Under the pieces are notes generated by a model. That model was not told the origin of the DNA. It did not search any database and was given only the letters and a program-made list of their open reading frames with translations. Of a stretch of DNA of 32,365 nt, positions 1 through 7,646 are shown one piece after another. Numbering within the stretch: the first letter of the stretch is position 1; every line of letters starts with the position of its first letter. Location of the stretch: positions 1 through 32,365 of the IMG/VR virus record IMGVR_UViG_3300027851_000085, one strand, 5' to 3'. The translations under genes were made by a program, and so were the position numbers. This DNA is from a virus.

Positions 1-1
1 G

Positions 2-7
2 TATAAT
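2..7 (+). promoter_or_regulatory. Possible sigma70-type -10 box
   Basis: A perfect TATAAT hexamer sits at the extreme left edge, about 36 bases before the first start codon. If real, transcription would begin near base 14 and feed the rightward early block. Its -35 element would lie outside the window, so the call rests on one hexamer in AT-rich DNA and is weak. Confidence 0.25.
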
Positions 8-43
8 AACTATTAGTTCTCCACCGGGAAAGGACCACCCATA

Positions 44-235
44 GTGATGCGATGTTCAATCTGTGATTACACAAATGATAAGAGTTTGCGAACAACATTC
101 TATTCTCAAAATTATAATTCTACTACTGACAATAGGATTATATTAGATAAAAGAACTGCTAAACCAATTTGTCTGGACTGTGCTAAGTCCATTAAAAGTG
201 CATTTTTTAAGAGAAACAGAGGTAAAGGATTATGA
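44..235 (+). CDS. Small zinc-ribbon-like protein
   Basis: The 63-residue protein starts at GTG 44 (ATG 47 is the alternative), with an AGGA at 31-34 as ribosome site. It has two CxxC knuckles, Cys4/Cys7 near the N-terminus and Cys43/Cys46, about 36 residues apart, and a basic C-terminal tail. This is the layout of a small treble-clef or zinc-ribbon metal site that could bind DNA, RNA or protein. It overlaps the next gene by 4 bases, so the two are probably co-translated. I do not recognise a family; zinc binding is inferred from cysteine spacing alone. Confidence 0.6.
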   Translation: MMRCSICDYTNDKSLRTTFYSQNYNSTTDNRIILDKRTAKPICLDCAKSIKSAFFKRNRGKGL

Positions 236-549
236 TAACTGAGATTAAGTTGGCACCAAGTCGATACGTACTATCTCGGGACGCTGACGGTGCCGGGGCC
301 TCGGGTATAATGCTACAAGCTATTGAGTACAATGGACCAACAGAAAATAATGCAATACGTGTAGGTTCTCTGTGTTGCGTTGGTTCCCCGTACGTTAGTA
401 CGTACGCAAAAGACGATTACTGGATGACAACTCCTGTTACAGAGATCCTTTCTTACGTTTTTCATTACGATGATGAGAACGAGTCAACACACGGTACTGT
501 ACGATTTAAGACACGGAACTCTCTGTACACACTGGATTACTATGCTTAA
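232..549 (+). CDS. Hypothetical early protein
   Basis: A 105-residue protein that starts in an ATGA overlap with the zinc-ribbon gene, preceded by AAAGGA. Its end overlaps the primase-helicase start by 8 bases. It is rich in Tyr, Asp and Ser, has no membrane segment and has a Cys-Cys pair near residue 48. I recognise no domain. Its place directly before the primase suggests an early accessory or regulatory role, but the sequence does not show one. Confidence 0.6.
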   Translation: MITEIKLAPSRYVLSRDADGAGASGIMLQAIEYNGPTENNAIRVGSLCCVGSPYVSTYAKDDYWMTTPVTEILSYVFHYDDENESTHGTVRFKTRNSLYTLDYYA

Positions 550-2173
550 ACGATTAAGCTCACCAAAACAAACTAATCTACCTTGTCCACAAAAGAACTG
601 TCATTCAAGTGATGCCTTTGTTCTGTACGACGATGGACACGGATACTGCTTTTCATGTGCTACATCCGTCCAACCAAGGAGTACTATGAGTAAAGAACCT
701 AAAGAAAGTATGGACCTAGAGTACCAGCTAGAGAGTCCAGAACAGGCTCCAGAGACAGATGGGTCTTCGAAACAAATTATTGACGGTTGGCGTTCTTTGT
801 CAGCTAAAACTCAACAATTCTATGGAGCGTACTTTGATGTTGCACCAGATGGGGAGCCAAAACGGTTCACCTGCACCCATGCCAATGGGTCCAAACGTAT
901 TAGGAACGTACAAGATAAATCCTTTTTCTCGTCCGGTCCTATTAACGAAGGTGGCTTATTTGGGAAAGAACGTTTTAACGCTGGATCAGCTAAGGCAATA
1001 ACAGTTACGGAAGGTTACGAAGATGCTATGGCAGTATACCAAATGCTCGGCTCTAAGTACCCTGTAGTATCTGTTCGTTCCGCTTCTACCGCGAAGAAGG
1101 ACTGTAAATTAGATTATGAGTTTCTGAATTCCTTTGAGAAGATTTACCTTTGTTTCGATAATGATGAGCCGGGTCGCAAAGCCAAGCAGGATGTCGCCTC
1201 ACTCTTTGATTTTAATAAGATATATGATGTCCCTTTGACGAAATACAAGGATGCTAACGACTATCTTGTCAATAAGGAATCTGCATCCTTTCAGAACATT
1301 TGGTATAATTCTAAGAGGTTTTTACCTAAGGGTATTCTCTCCTCTTTCTCAGAATTTGATAAGGCTTTAGACGAAGAAGAAGACCAAGTACCCGTTGCCA
1401 CATTTCCATTCCCTACGTGGCAATCTATGTTCTATGGTATTAGACCTGAAATCTATCTTGTTACAGCGCAAGAGGGACAAGGAAAGACAGAGGTCTTTAG
1501 AGCTATCGAAAATCATTTACTTGAGTCCACGAATAACAAGATAGGTATTATCCACCTAGAAGAACCAAAGACACGGACTATTAAAGGTATCGCAGGGTAT
1601 AAATTAAAGTTACCCGTCCACTTACCGACTGTAGAAGTTTCAAAAGAAGATATTAAAAAAGCGTATCGTGAGGCCATTAAGTACGATGATAGAGTCCACA
1701 TCTATTCCCGTTTCGGGTCAGATGACCCTGATGTCATTCTAGATACTATTCGCTTCCTCGTGTCCGTCTGCGACTGTCGCTTCATCTTTCTCGACCACAT
1801 AACTATGATTGTTACGGGTCTTGAAGGTGAAGACGAACGTAAGAAACTAGACTATATCTCTACTAAATTAGATATGATGGTTGAAGAACTGAGGTTCACT
1901 TTATTTCTTATCTCACATATTAATGATGACGGTAAGACTAGAGGCTCTAGAAACATCTCGAAGGTAGCACACAATCACGTGAGAATTGAACGTAACATCA
2001 TTTCTAGTGATCCTGTTGAAAGAAATACAACTATTTGTACTATCTTTAAGAACCGATTTGGGGCTGAGACAGGACCAGCCGGTAAGTTATTCTTTGATAA
2101 AGAAACCTTTCTTCTATCGGAGGTAAGCCAAGAAGAAATAGACGCAAAAGCAACAGGAGGTGTACCATTTTAA
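542..2173 (+). CDS. Bifunctional DNA primase-helicase (T7 gp4-like)
   Basis: A 543-residue fused primase-helicase that unwinds the fork and lays RNA primers. From the N-terminus: a zinc-binding primase finger (Cys15, Cys20, Cys36, Cys39), a TOPRIM domain with the EGYED motif at 157-161 and DND at 206-208, then a RecA-like DnaB-family helicase with Walker A AQEGQGKT at 309-316, Walker B FLDH at 416-419 and the later SHI...RGSRNIS segment near 458-473. The size matches T7 gp4 (566 aa). I chose ATG 542 because the zinc finger begins right after it; a longer frame from 470 adds only sequence overlapping the upstream gene. A second in-frame ATG at 686 has its own Shine-Dalgarno and would give a finger-less helicase. 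The C-terminus ends GGVPF, like the SSB-like protein. Confidence 0.93.
   Translation: MLKRLSSPKQTNLPCPQKNCHSSDAFVLYDDGHGYCFSCATSVQPRSTMSKEPKESMDLEYQLESPEQAPETDGSSKQIIDGWRSLSAKTQQFYGAYFDVAPDGEPKRFTCTHANGSKRIRNVQDKSFFSSGPINEGGLFGKERFNAGSAKAITVTEGYEDAMAVYQMLGSKYPVVSVRSASTAKKDCKLDYEFLNSFEKIYLCFDNDEPGRKAKQDVASLFDFNKIYDVPLTKYKDANDYLVNKESASFQNIWYNSKRFLPKGILSSFSEFDKALDEEEDQVPVATFPFPTWQSMFYGIRPEIYLVTAQEGQGKTEVFRAIENHLLESTNNKIGIIHLEEPKTRTIKGIAGYKLKLPVHLPTVEVSKEDIKKAYREAIKYDDRVHIYSRFGSDDPDVILDTIRFLVSVCDCRFIFLDHITMIVTGLEGEDERKKLDYISTKLDMMVEELRFTLFLISHINDDGKTRGSRNISKVAHNHVRIERNIISSDPVERNTTICTIFKNRFGAETGPAGKLFFDKETFLLSEVSQEEIDAKATGGVPF
676..688 (+). promoter_or_regulatory. Internal ribosome site and start inside primase-helicase
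   Basis: AAGGAG at 676-681 is followed 4 bases later by ATG at 686, in frame with the primase-helicase at codon 49. Initiation here would make a 495-residue protein lacking the zinc finger but keeping TOPRIM and helicase. T7 gene 4 makes its short form gp4B from an internal start (codon 64) in the same way. That T7 behaviour is established; its use here is inference. Confidence 0.55.
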
Positions 2174-2691
2174 ACCGATTCATAGGACTGATACCAGTAC
2201 TAGCCTTAGCTTTAGTACTTCCCTTATCCTGCACTAGTGAGGGTTTTTGGTACAAGGGTGCCTCCGGTTCGACAGAACTTCGGGAATTGATTAAGGAAGC
2301 GGCTAAGACAGAGCCTCCCTCACGAATTGTGATAACCGAATCTTACGGTGGGTCTGTCGGTGGAACCTTAATTAACCTATTCTATCTAAAGAAATTAAAG
2401 GTCCCTCTAGTTTTAACAGGTAAATGTTATTCAGCCTGTACGTACTTTCTTAATGCCGATTTAGTTTGTTACACACAGGATACTGTATTCGGCTTCCATG
2501 GTGCATCACATAAGGACACACCTGATGTCCCAGATAAGGGTGTTAACAGTCAAACAATCTTATTGTACCCAATTAAATTACAAGAGTTCTTAGTACAGAC
2601 GAAGGCCCTCGAAACAACCAAGGTTCTCTGGATATTAAATGCGAAGGGTACAGCCGAACTTGACACAAGTAATAGAATTTGTCCCAACTAG
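2167..2691 (+). CDS. ClpP-class serine hydrolase-like lipoprotein, probable ATT start
   Basis: The frame contains a ClpP/crotonase-fold signature: GGS at residues 61-63 (oxyanion-type loop), candidate nucleophile Ser89 in CYSAC at 87-91, and His111 in GFHGA. The CxSAC and GFH pattern resembles ClpP-class proteins of the periplasm (COG3904 type). The first conventional start is TTG 2287, but the frame is open further upstream and there encodes a signal peptide: an Arg near the N-terminus, about 16 hydrophobic residues, then PLSC with Cys22 as a lipobox-like site. A strong AGGAGG at 2155-2160 lies 6 bases before ATT 2167, which I take as start (174 aa). The 5' end overlaps the primase by 7 bases. 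Substrate and role are unknown; a secreted phage hydrolase among replication genes is unusual. Confidence 0.65.
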   Translation: MLNRFIGLIPVLALALVLPLSCTSEGFWYKGASGSTELRELIKEAAKTEPPSRIVITESYGGSVGGTLINLFYLKKLKVPLVLTGKCYSACTYFLNADLVCYTQDTVFGFHGASHKDTPDVPDKGVNSQTILLYPIKLQEFLVQTKALETTKVLWILNAKGTAELDTSNRICPN

Positions 2692-4573
2692 AATTATAGC
2701 ATGTGACATAGAGACTAACGGTCTAGGTAATGATGCCACAATTGTTTGGGTGGTCTGTTGTGAGGATATTCGTACAAAAGAACAATGGACTTTTATCCGT
2801 CCAGATAAGGAACCTAAAGCCTTAGAAGAATTTGCTAGAACAGTTCGTACGTGGGTATTCCATAATGGTATAGCTTTTGACTGTCCTGTTCTCAAAAGAT
2901 TAGTTCCTTCGGTGCTAATAAACGAAGACGCTGTTTTGGATACACTAATTATTTCTAGATTATTTAGGTACGATGTCCAAGGTGGTCATTCCTTAGATGC
3001 TTGGTCTCAACGTTTACATGGACCACGCAAGGTAGAGCACGAAGACTGGACCCAATTTTCTGAGGCTATGGTTCATCGGTGTGTTGTTGATACCAGTATC
3101 ACAGCTTCTCTTTTTCGACGCTTCGAAAAACACATTGAACGAGATGAGTACAAAGATGCAGTACAATTAGAACATAAAGCCGCTCAGTTAAGCCAAAAGA
3201 TGCATGAGAATGGCTTTTGCTTTGATATAGAGGGTGCAAAGGAACTCCACAGCGAACTAACAAGACGCTCCCTGCGGATTCTCGAAGAACTACAACAGGA
3301 CTTTAAGTCTAAGCCAAGTTTTATTCGAGTAATAAATCCTAAGTGTACTAAATTTGGTACTATATCTAAAGTAGACTTCCGATGGACAGATGATTTAACA
3401 CCCTTTTCTGCAAACTGCCCCTTTTCTCTTATCGAATGGGAACCATTTAATCCAGATAGTCCTAAACAGATTGTTCAACGATTAAATCAAGCCGGTTGGA
3501 AACCCTTCGATAAGACAAAAGGCCATATAGAATATCTTAAATTGCCTAAGAGGCAACAAGATAACACCCGGTTGGAACACTTTTTAGAGTTCGGTTGGAA
3601 GGTTAATGAGGCTAACTTAGAGACACTACCACAGAATGCCCCTAAATCGGCCCACAAGCTCCGTGAGTACATTATTCTATCGTCCCGTGTGTCCACCTTG
3701 GTTGAATGGATAAGCGCGTACAGGGCCTCTACAGGGCGAATACACGGTATCTTTACTCCTATTGGCTCTTGGACTGGTAGGATGTCCCACAGTAAACCTA
3801 ACATGGCCAATATTCCTAGAATACAGTTTGATTCTGATGGGCCAATCTTAGGTTTGGAAGGTGGCTTCGCACATGAAATGCGTTCCTTATTCAAAGTCCC
3901 AGAGGGTGCTTTACTTGTGGGTGTGGACGCAGAAGGCATCCAATTACGTGTTCTGGCACATAAAATGGACGATGTACCTTTCACTAATGCTATCGTCTCA
4001 GGTCGAAAAGAAGATGGAACGGATGTACATACTCTGAACATGAAGGCATTGAATGTTACCGGCGTAGACCGGGATATGGCTAAGACATTCATCTATTCGT
4101 GGTTACTCGGGGCCGGCATTGGAAAAAGTGCTGTTGTTTTAAACTGCTCTATGGAAGAGTCTAAGAGAGCTAGAGATGACTTCGTTAAATCCTATCCCGG
4201 TCTAAAAAGGTTGAAAGAAAAACTAATACCGCAAGATGCTGCTAAAGGGTACTTCATAGGACTTGACAAGCGTCTTGTTCCGTGTCATAATGAACACCTT
4301 ATGTTGGCAGGATACCTACAAAATGGCGAGTCTGTAATCATGAAGTTAGCGAATGTTTTATGGCACGAACAATTGACTAAAGAAGGGATTCAGTTTAAGC
4401 AAGTAGACTTTGTTCATGATGAGTGGCAGACTGAGTGCTATACAATGGAAGATGCCCAAAGAATTGCTAGCGTACAGAAAGAAGCGATTGCCAAGGCTGG
4501 TGTACTGCTAAATATGAAATGTGCTCTATCCGGTTCTTCTTCCATTGGATTAACATGGGCCGATACACATTGA
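2639..4573 (+). CDS. Family A DNA polymerase with 3'-5' exonuclease (T7 gp5-like)
   Basis: A 644-residue replicative polymerase. The proofreading exonuclease shows Exo I DIE (Asp23, Glu25), Exo II HNGIAFD (Asp81) and Exo III with Asp151. The polymerase half has the GSWTGRMS...PNMANIPR segment at 376-394, motif A VGVDAEG (Asp430), the O-helix from Arg478 through Lys482 to Tyr486, and motif C VHDE (His593, Asp594, Glu595). Tyr486 aligns with E. coli Pol I Phe762 and T7 Tyr526. Leu490 sits where Pol I has Tyr766, which is unusual. The start at ATG 2639 overlaps the previous gene by 53 bases; a downstream TTG at 2660 is possible because the first conserved motif starts near residue 19. Confidence 0.95.
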   Translation: MRRVQPNLTQVIEFVPTRIIACDIETNGLGNDATIVWVVCCEDIRTKEQWTFIRPDKEPKALEEFARTVRTWVFHNGIAFDCPVLKRLVPSVLINEDAVLDTLIISRLFRYDVQGGHSLDAWSQRLHGPRKVEHEDWTQFSEAMVHRCVVDTSITASLFRRFEKHIERDEYKDAVQLEHKAAQLSQKMHENGFCFDIEGAKELHSELTRRSLRILEELQQDFKSKPSFIRVINPKCTKFGTISKVDFRWTDDLTPFSANCPFSLIEWEPFNPDSPKQIVQRLNQAGWKPFDKTKGHIEYLKLPKRQQDNTRLEHFLEFGWKVNEANLETLPQNAPKSAHKLREYIILSSRVSTLVEWISAYRASTGRIHGIFTPIGSWTGRMSHSKPNMANIPRIQFDSDGPILGLEGGFAHEMRSLFKVPEGALLVGVDAEGIQLRVLAHKMDDVPFTNAIVSGRKEDGTDVHTLNMKALNVTGVDRDMAKTFIYSWLLGAGIGKSAVVLNCSMEESKRARDDFVKSYPGLKRLKEKLIPQDAAKGYFIGLDKRLVPCHNEHLMLAGYLQNGESVIMKLANVLWHEQLTKEGIQFKQVDFVHDEWQTECYTMEDAQRIASVQKEAIAKAGVLLNMKCALSGSSSIGLTWADTH

Positions 4574-4588
4574 AGGATAAAATAACTA

Positions 4589-4813
4589 GTGAAACGCTTT
4601 ATTGCTGATGTTAAGTTTTTGGGTCCAATATTTGCGACCTCTAACGTTATTCTTGCTGAGAATGAAGAAGATGCGCGCTTGCAACTAGAAGAGATGGGTT
4701 CTAAACTACAGGAGTTTGTTATCGAACAGATAAAGGAATTACCTACAGAAGAAGAACAACTTACTTTTAGTACAAGCGTCATCCCTTTTCCGAAACATGA
4801 TCTAATTAACTAA
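4589..4813 (+). CDS. Small acidic hypothetical protein
   Basis: A 74-residue protein starting with GTG at 4589, with AAGGAT at 4573-4578 as ribosome site overlapping the polymerase stop. The start MKRFIADVKFLGPIFATSNVILAENEEDA has a beta-hairpin look, followed by a charged helix rich in Glu. No family recognised. It lies between the DNA polymerase and the SSB-like gene, so an accessory replication role is possible but not shown. Confidence 0.6.
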   Translation: MKRFIADVKFLGPIFATSNVILAENEEDARLQLEEMGSKLQEFVIEQIKELPTEEEQLTFSTSVIPFPKHDLIN

Positions 4814-4828
4814 AGGATACAACACACT

Positions 4829-5269
4829 ATGGCTTCAAAAATCTATTACTTCTCTGGTGAGTTTCGTTGGGCTAAGTTGCTTCAACCTGACACAGAGTAT
4901 GAGTGCTACTCTACAGACGTGATTTTAGACCCATCTAGTTTGGACTTATTTAATAAGTCAGAGCTTCGCTTAAAGGTTCGGACAGAAGAAGATGGTCGGT
5001 CTAGCGTGAAGTTTCGTCGCTCTATGACTAAGAAGAATTACACAACCGATACTGAGGAACCACAAGGTCCTCCTGAAATTGTGTTTGCTGAAGGGGCAAA
5101 ACCCGAAAAATGGAATGGTCTTGTGGGTAATGGTTCAGAAGGTGCAGTCAAAGTAGAAGTGTACGACTCTAAAAAGGGCAAGGGGCATCGTCTTCTTAAG
5201 GTACGTGTAGATACACTTGTTCCGTACGGTTCAGATGATGAAGTACCCGAAGGTGTCTTACCCTTCTAA
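4829..5269 (+). CDS. Probable single-stranded DNA-binding protein
   Basis: A 146-residue protein, likely coating single-stranded DNA at the fork. The body is beta-rich with many Lys/Arg and aromatic residues, includes a GLVGNGSEGAVKVEV stretch near residues 97-111 that I associate with phage SSB-like OB folds, and ends in an acidic tail (GSDDEVPEG) finishing with LPF. A terminal acidic peptide ending in Phe is the hallmark of T7 gp2.5 and, as DIPF, of E. coli SSB. It directly follows the polymerase cluster and has AAAGGAT about 12 bases before the ATG. Alternative: an unrelated DNA-binding early protein. Confidence 0.65.
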   Translation: MASKIYYFSGEFRWAKLLQPDTEYECYSTDVILDPSSLDLFNKSELRLKVRTEEDGRSSVKFRRSMTKKNYTTDTEEPQGPPEIVFAEGAKPEKWNGLVGNGSEGAVKVEVYDSKKGKGHRLLKVRVDTLVPYGSDDEVPEGVLPF

Positions 5270-5406
5270 GATATTGAGTAAGTGTCCGTGGGCTAGACGT
5301 TGATTCGTCTATTGAGGACAAGAGGTTTACCCGGTTACCCTCTCCACAAGAAAACTGGGATTTCTTTCTAAGAAAAGTACTATGAATATGAAAGCGTATT
5401 TAGTCG
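5270..5406 (+). other. Structured leader before thyX
   Basis: This 137-base gap is unusual in an otherwise gapless operon. A nested hairpin has an outer stem TGTCC (5283-5287) with GGACA (5316-5320) and an inner stem TAGACG (5294-5299) with CGTCTA (5306-5311). A second hairpin pairs AGAGG (5321-5325) with CCTCT (5339-5343). A small frame at 5382-5426 encodes 14 residues and overlaps the thyX start, and thyX itself lacks a clear Shine-Dalgarno. I see no tRNA and no poly-T tract after the stems. Possible roles are translational control or RNA processing. Confidence 0.45.
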
Positions 5407-6261
5407 ATGACAAAACACTTTACTGACTTAACAAGTGCCAGTATCTTAGCAGATTCAATCTCTCCAGCAGGGTATCGTATCACCACATTACGAGTCACCT
5501 TTCCACGTTTTGTACTGCCTGAATTCAACACTCACCGTGCGTTCTCTCGTTCTTTTAGGTCTAGTCGGGCAGTCCCAACAAAGGTCTTACTAGAAGAGGT
5601 TCGTTCCAACCCTGTGATACCTTGTGAGTTTGGTTTGAATCGACCGGGTATGCAAGCCAGCGATAATATGGTTGGTTGTGAGTTAGAACAGGCGAAGTTC
5701 TTCTGGGTTAAAGCCGCACGAGAAGCAGCAGATAGAGCCGAAGAGTTGGCTGCCCTGCACGTACACAAGCAGGTTACGAACCGTCTTATCGAACCTTTTC
5801 TTTGGGTACATGGTGTTGTAACTGCTACTGAATGGAATAATTTCTTTAGGTTACGATGCCATAACGATGCCCAACCAGAGTTTCGAGCACTAGCTATTGC
5901 TATGCGAACGGCAATAGAAGAGTCCACGCCAGAGCAAAAATACTATGGTGAATGGCACGTACCGTTTATTCGAGAAGAAGATAAAAGGGATATGTTAAAT
6001 TTTGAGGATATTCTTAACATATCTGCTGCTCGGTGTGCTCGTGTTTCTTATAAACCCTTTGGGTCTAATAGCTATTCTACTATTAGCGATGATTTGGACT
6101 TGGTTCAAAAGTTGATGGGTTCTGACCCAAAGCATTTTAGCCCATTTGAACACCAAGCTAGAGTTCCTGAAGAAGGCTATGATTATTTAATGTTTGCCAA
6201 TCTAGAGGGATGGGCCTCTCGTCGCACAGTCATTGAATACCCAAAGATTGCAGGAGAGTAG
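5407..6261 (+). CDS. thyX: Flavin-dependent thymidylate synthase ThyX
   Basis: A 284-residue ThyX that makes dTMP from dUMP using methylene-tetrahydrofolate, FAD and NADPH. The signature region is THRAFSRSFRSSR at residues 42-54, a variant of the canonical RHRxxSxNExSxR: the first Arg is Thr and the Asn-Glu pair is Ser-Phe, while His43, Arg44 and Ser52 remain. The C-terminal half carries TATEWNNFFRLRCHNDAQPEF near 139-159, a strongly conserved ThyX region. The start has no strong ribosome site and lies inside a 14-codon leader frame. Together with RNR and the pyrophosphohydrolase it forms the dNTP-supply set. Family assignment is firm; activity with the altered motif is likely but not proven. 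Confidence 0.9.
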   Translation: MTKHFTDLTSASILADSISPAGYRITTLRVTFPRFVLPEFNTHRAFSRSFRSSRAVPTKVLLEEVRSNPVIPCEFGLNRPGMQASDNMVGCELEQAKFFWVKAAREAADRAEELAALHVHKQVTNRLIEPFLWVHGVVTATEWNNFFRLRCHNDAQPEFRALAIAMRTAIEESTPEQKYYGEWHVPFIREEDKRDMLNFEDILNISAARCARVSYKPFGSNSYSTISDDLDLVQKLMGSDPKHFSPFEHQARVPEEGYDYLMFANLEGWASRRTVIEYPKIAGE

Positions 6262-6269
6262 TACACACT

Positions 6270-6770
6270 ATGACTAAGACATGGGTTATTGCAGACACAC
6301 ACTTTGGACATGAAAATATTTGTTTGTTCAAAAGAGATGACGGAACACCACTTCGATCTTTTTCGTCTGCAAAAGAAATGGATGAAAAAATCATTGGTAA
6401 CTGGAATAGTGTCGTCAAGAATGAGGATAGAGTGTACGTTCTTGGTGATCTGTGTATGGCCCGTAGACACATTGCTACAATAGCCCGGTGTGCTGGACGT
6501 AAGATTCTAATTAAAGGAAACCATGATGTATTTAAATTAGAGGAGTACACACCGTACTTCGATGACATTCGAGCGTATTCTATTCTTGGACGTACTCTAC
6601 TACTTAGCCACATACCAGTACATTCCGAGTCCATAGGCCGTTGGAAAATGAACGTTCATGGACATACACACGATAGGTCATTAAAAGATTCTAGGTACAG
6701 GTGCGTTTCTGTTGAACAAACGAACTACTATCCAATTGATTTAGATACCATCTTAAAGGAAATTAAATAA
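6270..6770 (+). CDS. Calcineurin-like metallophosphoesterase 1
   Basis: A 166-residue single-domain phosphoesterase. All metal-site motifs are visible in order: DTHFGH (Asp9, His11, His14), GDL (Asp60), GNHD (Asn84, His85), SHIP (His114) and HGHTH (His130, His132). The small size and DTHFGHENI start resemble the subgroup of stand-alone bacterial and phage enzymes whose substrates are poorly known. It starts 8 bases after thyX ends and 1 base separates it from the following nuclease gene, so it probably acts with the DNA metabolism genes. It is not similar enough by eye to SbcD to call a nuclease. Confidence 0.88.
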   Translation: MTKTWVIADTHFGHENICLFKRDDGTPLRSFSSAKEMDEKIIGNWNSVVKNEDRVYVLGDLCMARRHIATIARCAGRKILIKGNHDVFKLEEYTPYFDDIRAYSILGRTLLLSHIPVHSESIGRWKMNVHGHTHDRSLKDSRYRCVSVEQTNYYPIDLDTILKEIK

Positions 6771-6771
6771 G

Positions 6772-7641
6772 ATGCCGAATAAAACTATTGACACACTTGT
6801 AGAAGATATCTACAACCTTTTCTCTAGTGACTTTAGTGTAACACACGAAGAAGTGGAAGAGTTTGGTAAGAACTTAGCCAGTATTGTTGTGCGCCGTATC
6901 AATGAGGAACGTGGTAAGTCTACACTTCGCATGTCTAACCTTGGTAAACCTTGTGATAGACAATTGTGGTACGACATCAATGCTCATGAACTAGGTGAAA
7001 AGTTGGACCCTAGTACACGCATGAAGTTTCTTTTTGGGGATATCTTAGAAGAACTTATGTTATTCTTAGCACATAAGGCTGGACATAGAGTCGAAGGTGT
7101 GCAGGATACTCTGGAGTTTGAGGGTATTAAAGGTCATCGAGACGCCATTATTGACGGTGTCCAAGTAGATTGTAAGAGTGCCTCCTCGTACGCGTACAAG
7201 AAATTCAAAAACCACGAACTAGAAGGTGACGATCCATTTGGGTACATTGACCAGCAGAACTTGTACTTAGAAGCATCGAAAGATGATCCACGTATAACAA
7301 ATAAGAAGGAGTTTGCCTTTTTCGTTATTGATAAGGCACAAGGTCACTTATGTATTGACAAATACCCTGCCGCTAGTGTAAACTATAAGGAAAGGGTCGC
7401 ACAGAAGAAAGCGATGGTAAATAATTCTGAACGACCCGGTCGTGGTTTTGTAGATGAACTGGACGGGAAGAGCGGCAATAAAAAACTAGGTACTAACTGC
7501 TCGTACTGTGCGTACAAAGGGGTCTGTTGGCCCAACTTACAAACGTTCTTATATTCCTCTGGCCCACGGTTCTTAACAGAAGTTCGTCGGGAACCTAAAG
7601 TTCAACGAGACGAACATATCGACCCAGTACAAGGCTTTTAA
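6772..7641 (+). CDS. PD-(D/E)XK nuclease with Fe-S cluster (RecB/Cas4-like)
   Basis: A 289-residue exonuclease-type protein. The nuclease core shows Glu93/Glu94 in GDILEEL, Asp124 in GHRDAIIDG, the D-x-K pair Asp133/Lys135 in VDCKS, and QQNLY at 161-165 (the Q-xxx-Y motif of RecB nucleases). Four cysteines are placed as in Cas4/AddB: Cys61 (KPCDRQLWY) and Cys243, Cys246, Cys252 near the C-terminus, expected to hold a 4Fe-4S cluster. It likely degrades or resects DNA for recombination or host DNA recycling, the job of gp6 in T7. It precedes the endonuclease I gene. The C-terminus also ends in Phe. Confidence 0.85.
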   Translation: MPNKTIDTLVEDIYNLFSSDFSVTHEEVEEFGKNLASIVVRRINEERGKSTLRMSNLGKPCDRQLWYDINAHELGEKLDPSTRMKFLFGDILEELMLFLAHKAGHRVEGVQDTLEFEGIKGHRDAIIDGVQVDCKSASSYAYKKFKNHELEGDDPFGYIDQQNLYLEASKDDPRITNKKEFAFFVIDKAQGHLCIDKYPAASVNYKERVAQKKAMVNNSERPGRGFVDELDGKSGNKKLGTNCSYCAYKGVCWPNLQTFLYSSGPRFLTEVRREPKVQRDEHIDPVQGF

Positions 7642-7646
7642 CAAAG

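Noticed and set aside
470-541. Upstream extension of the primase-helicase
   Set aside because: The extra 24 residues overlap the previous gene, show no family similarity and the zinc finger begins soon after ATG 542.
3487-4092. 201-residue open frame on the - strand
   Set aside because: It lies wholly inside the DNA polymerase gene, has no recognisable motif and is opposite to the surrounding operon.
5270-5406. tRNA or known riboswitch in the thyX leader
   Set aside because: Stem sizes and loops do not fit a cloverleaf, no CCA or T-loop motif is present and I recognise no riboswitch consensus.
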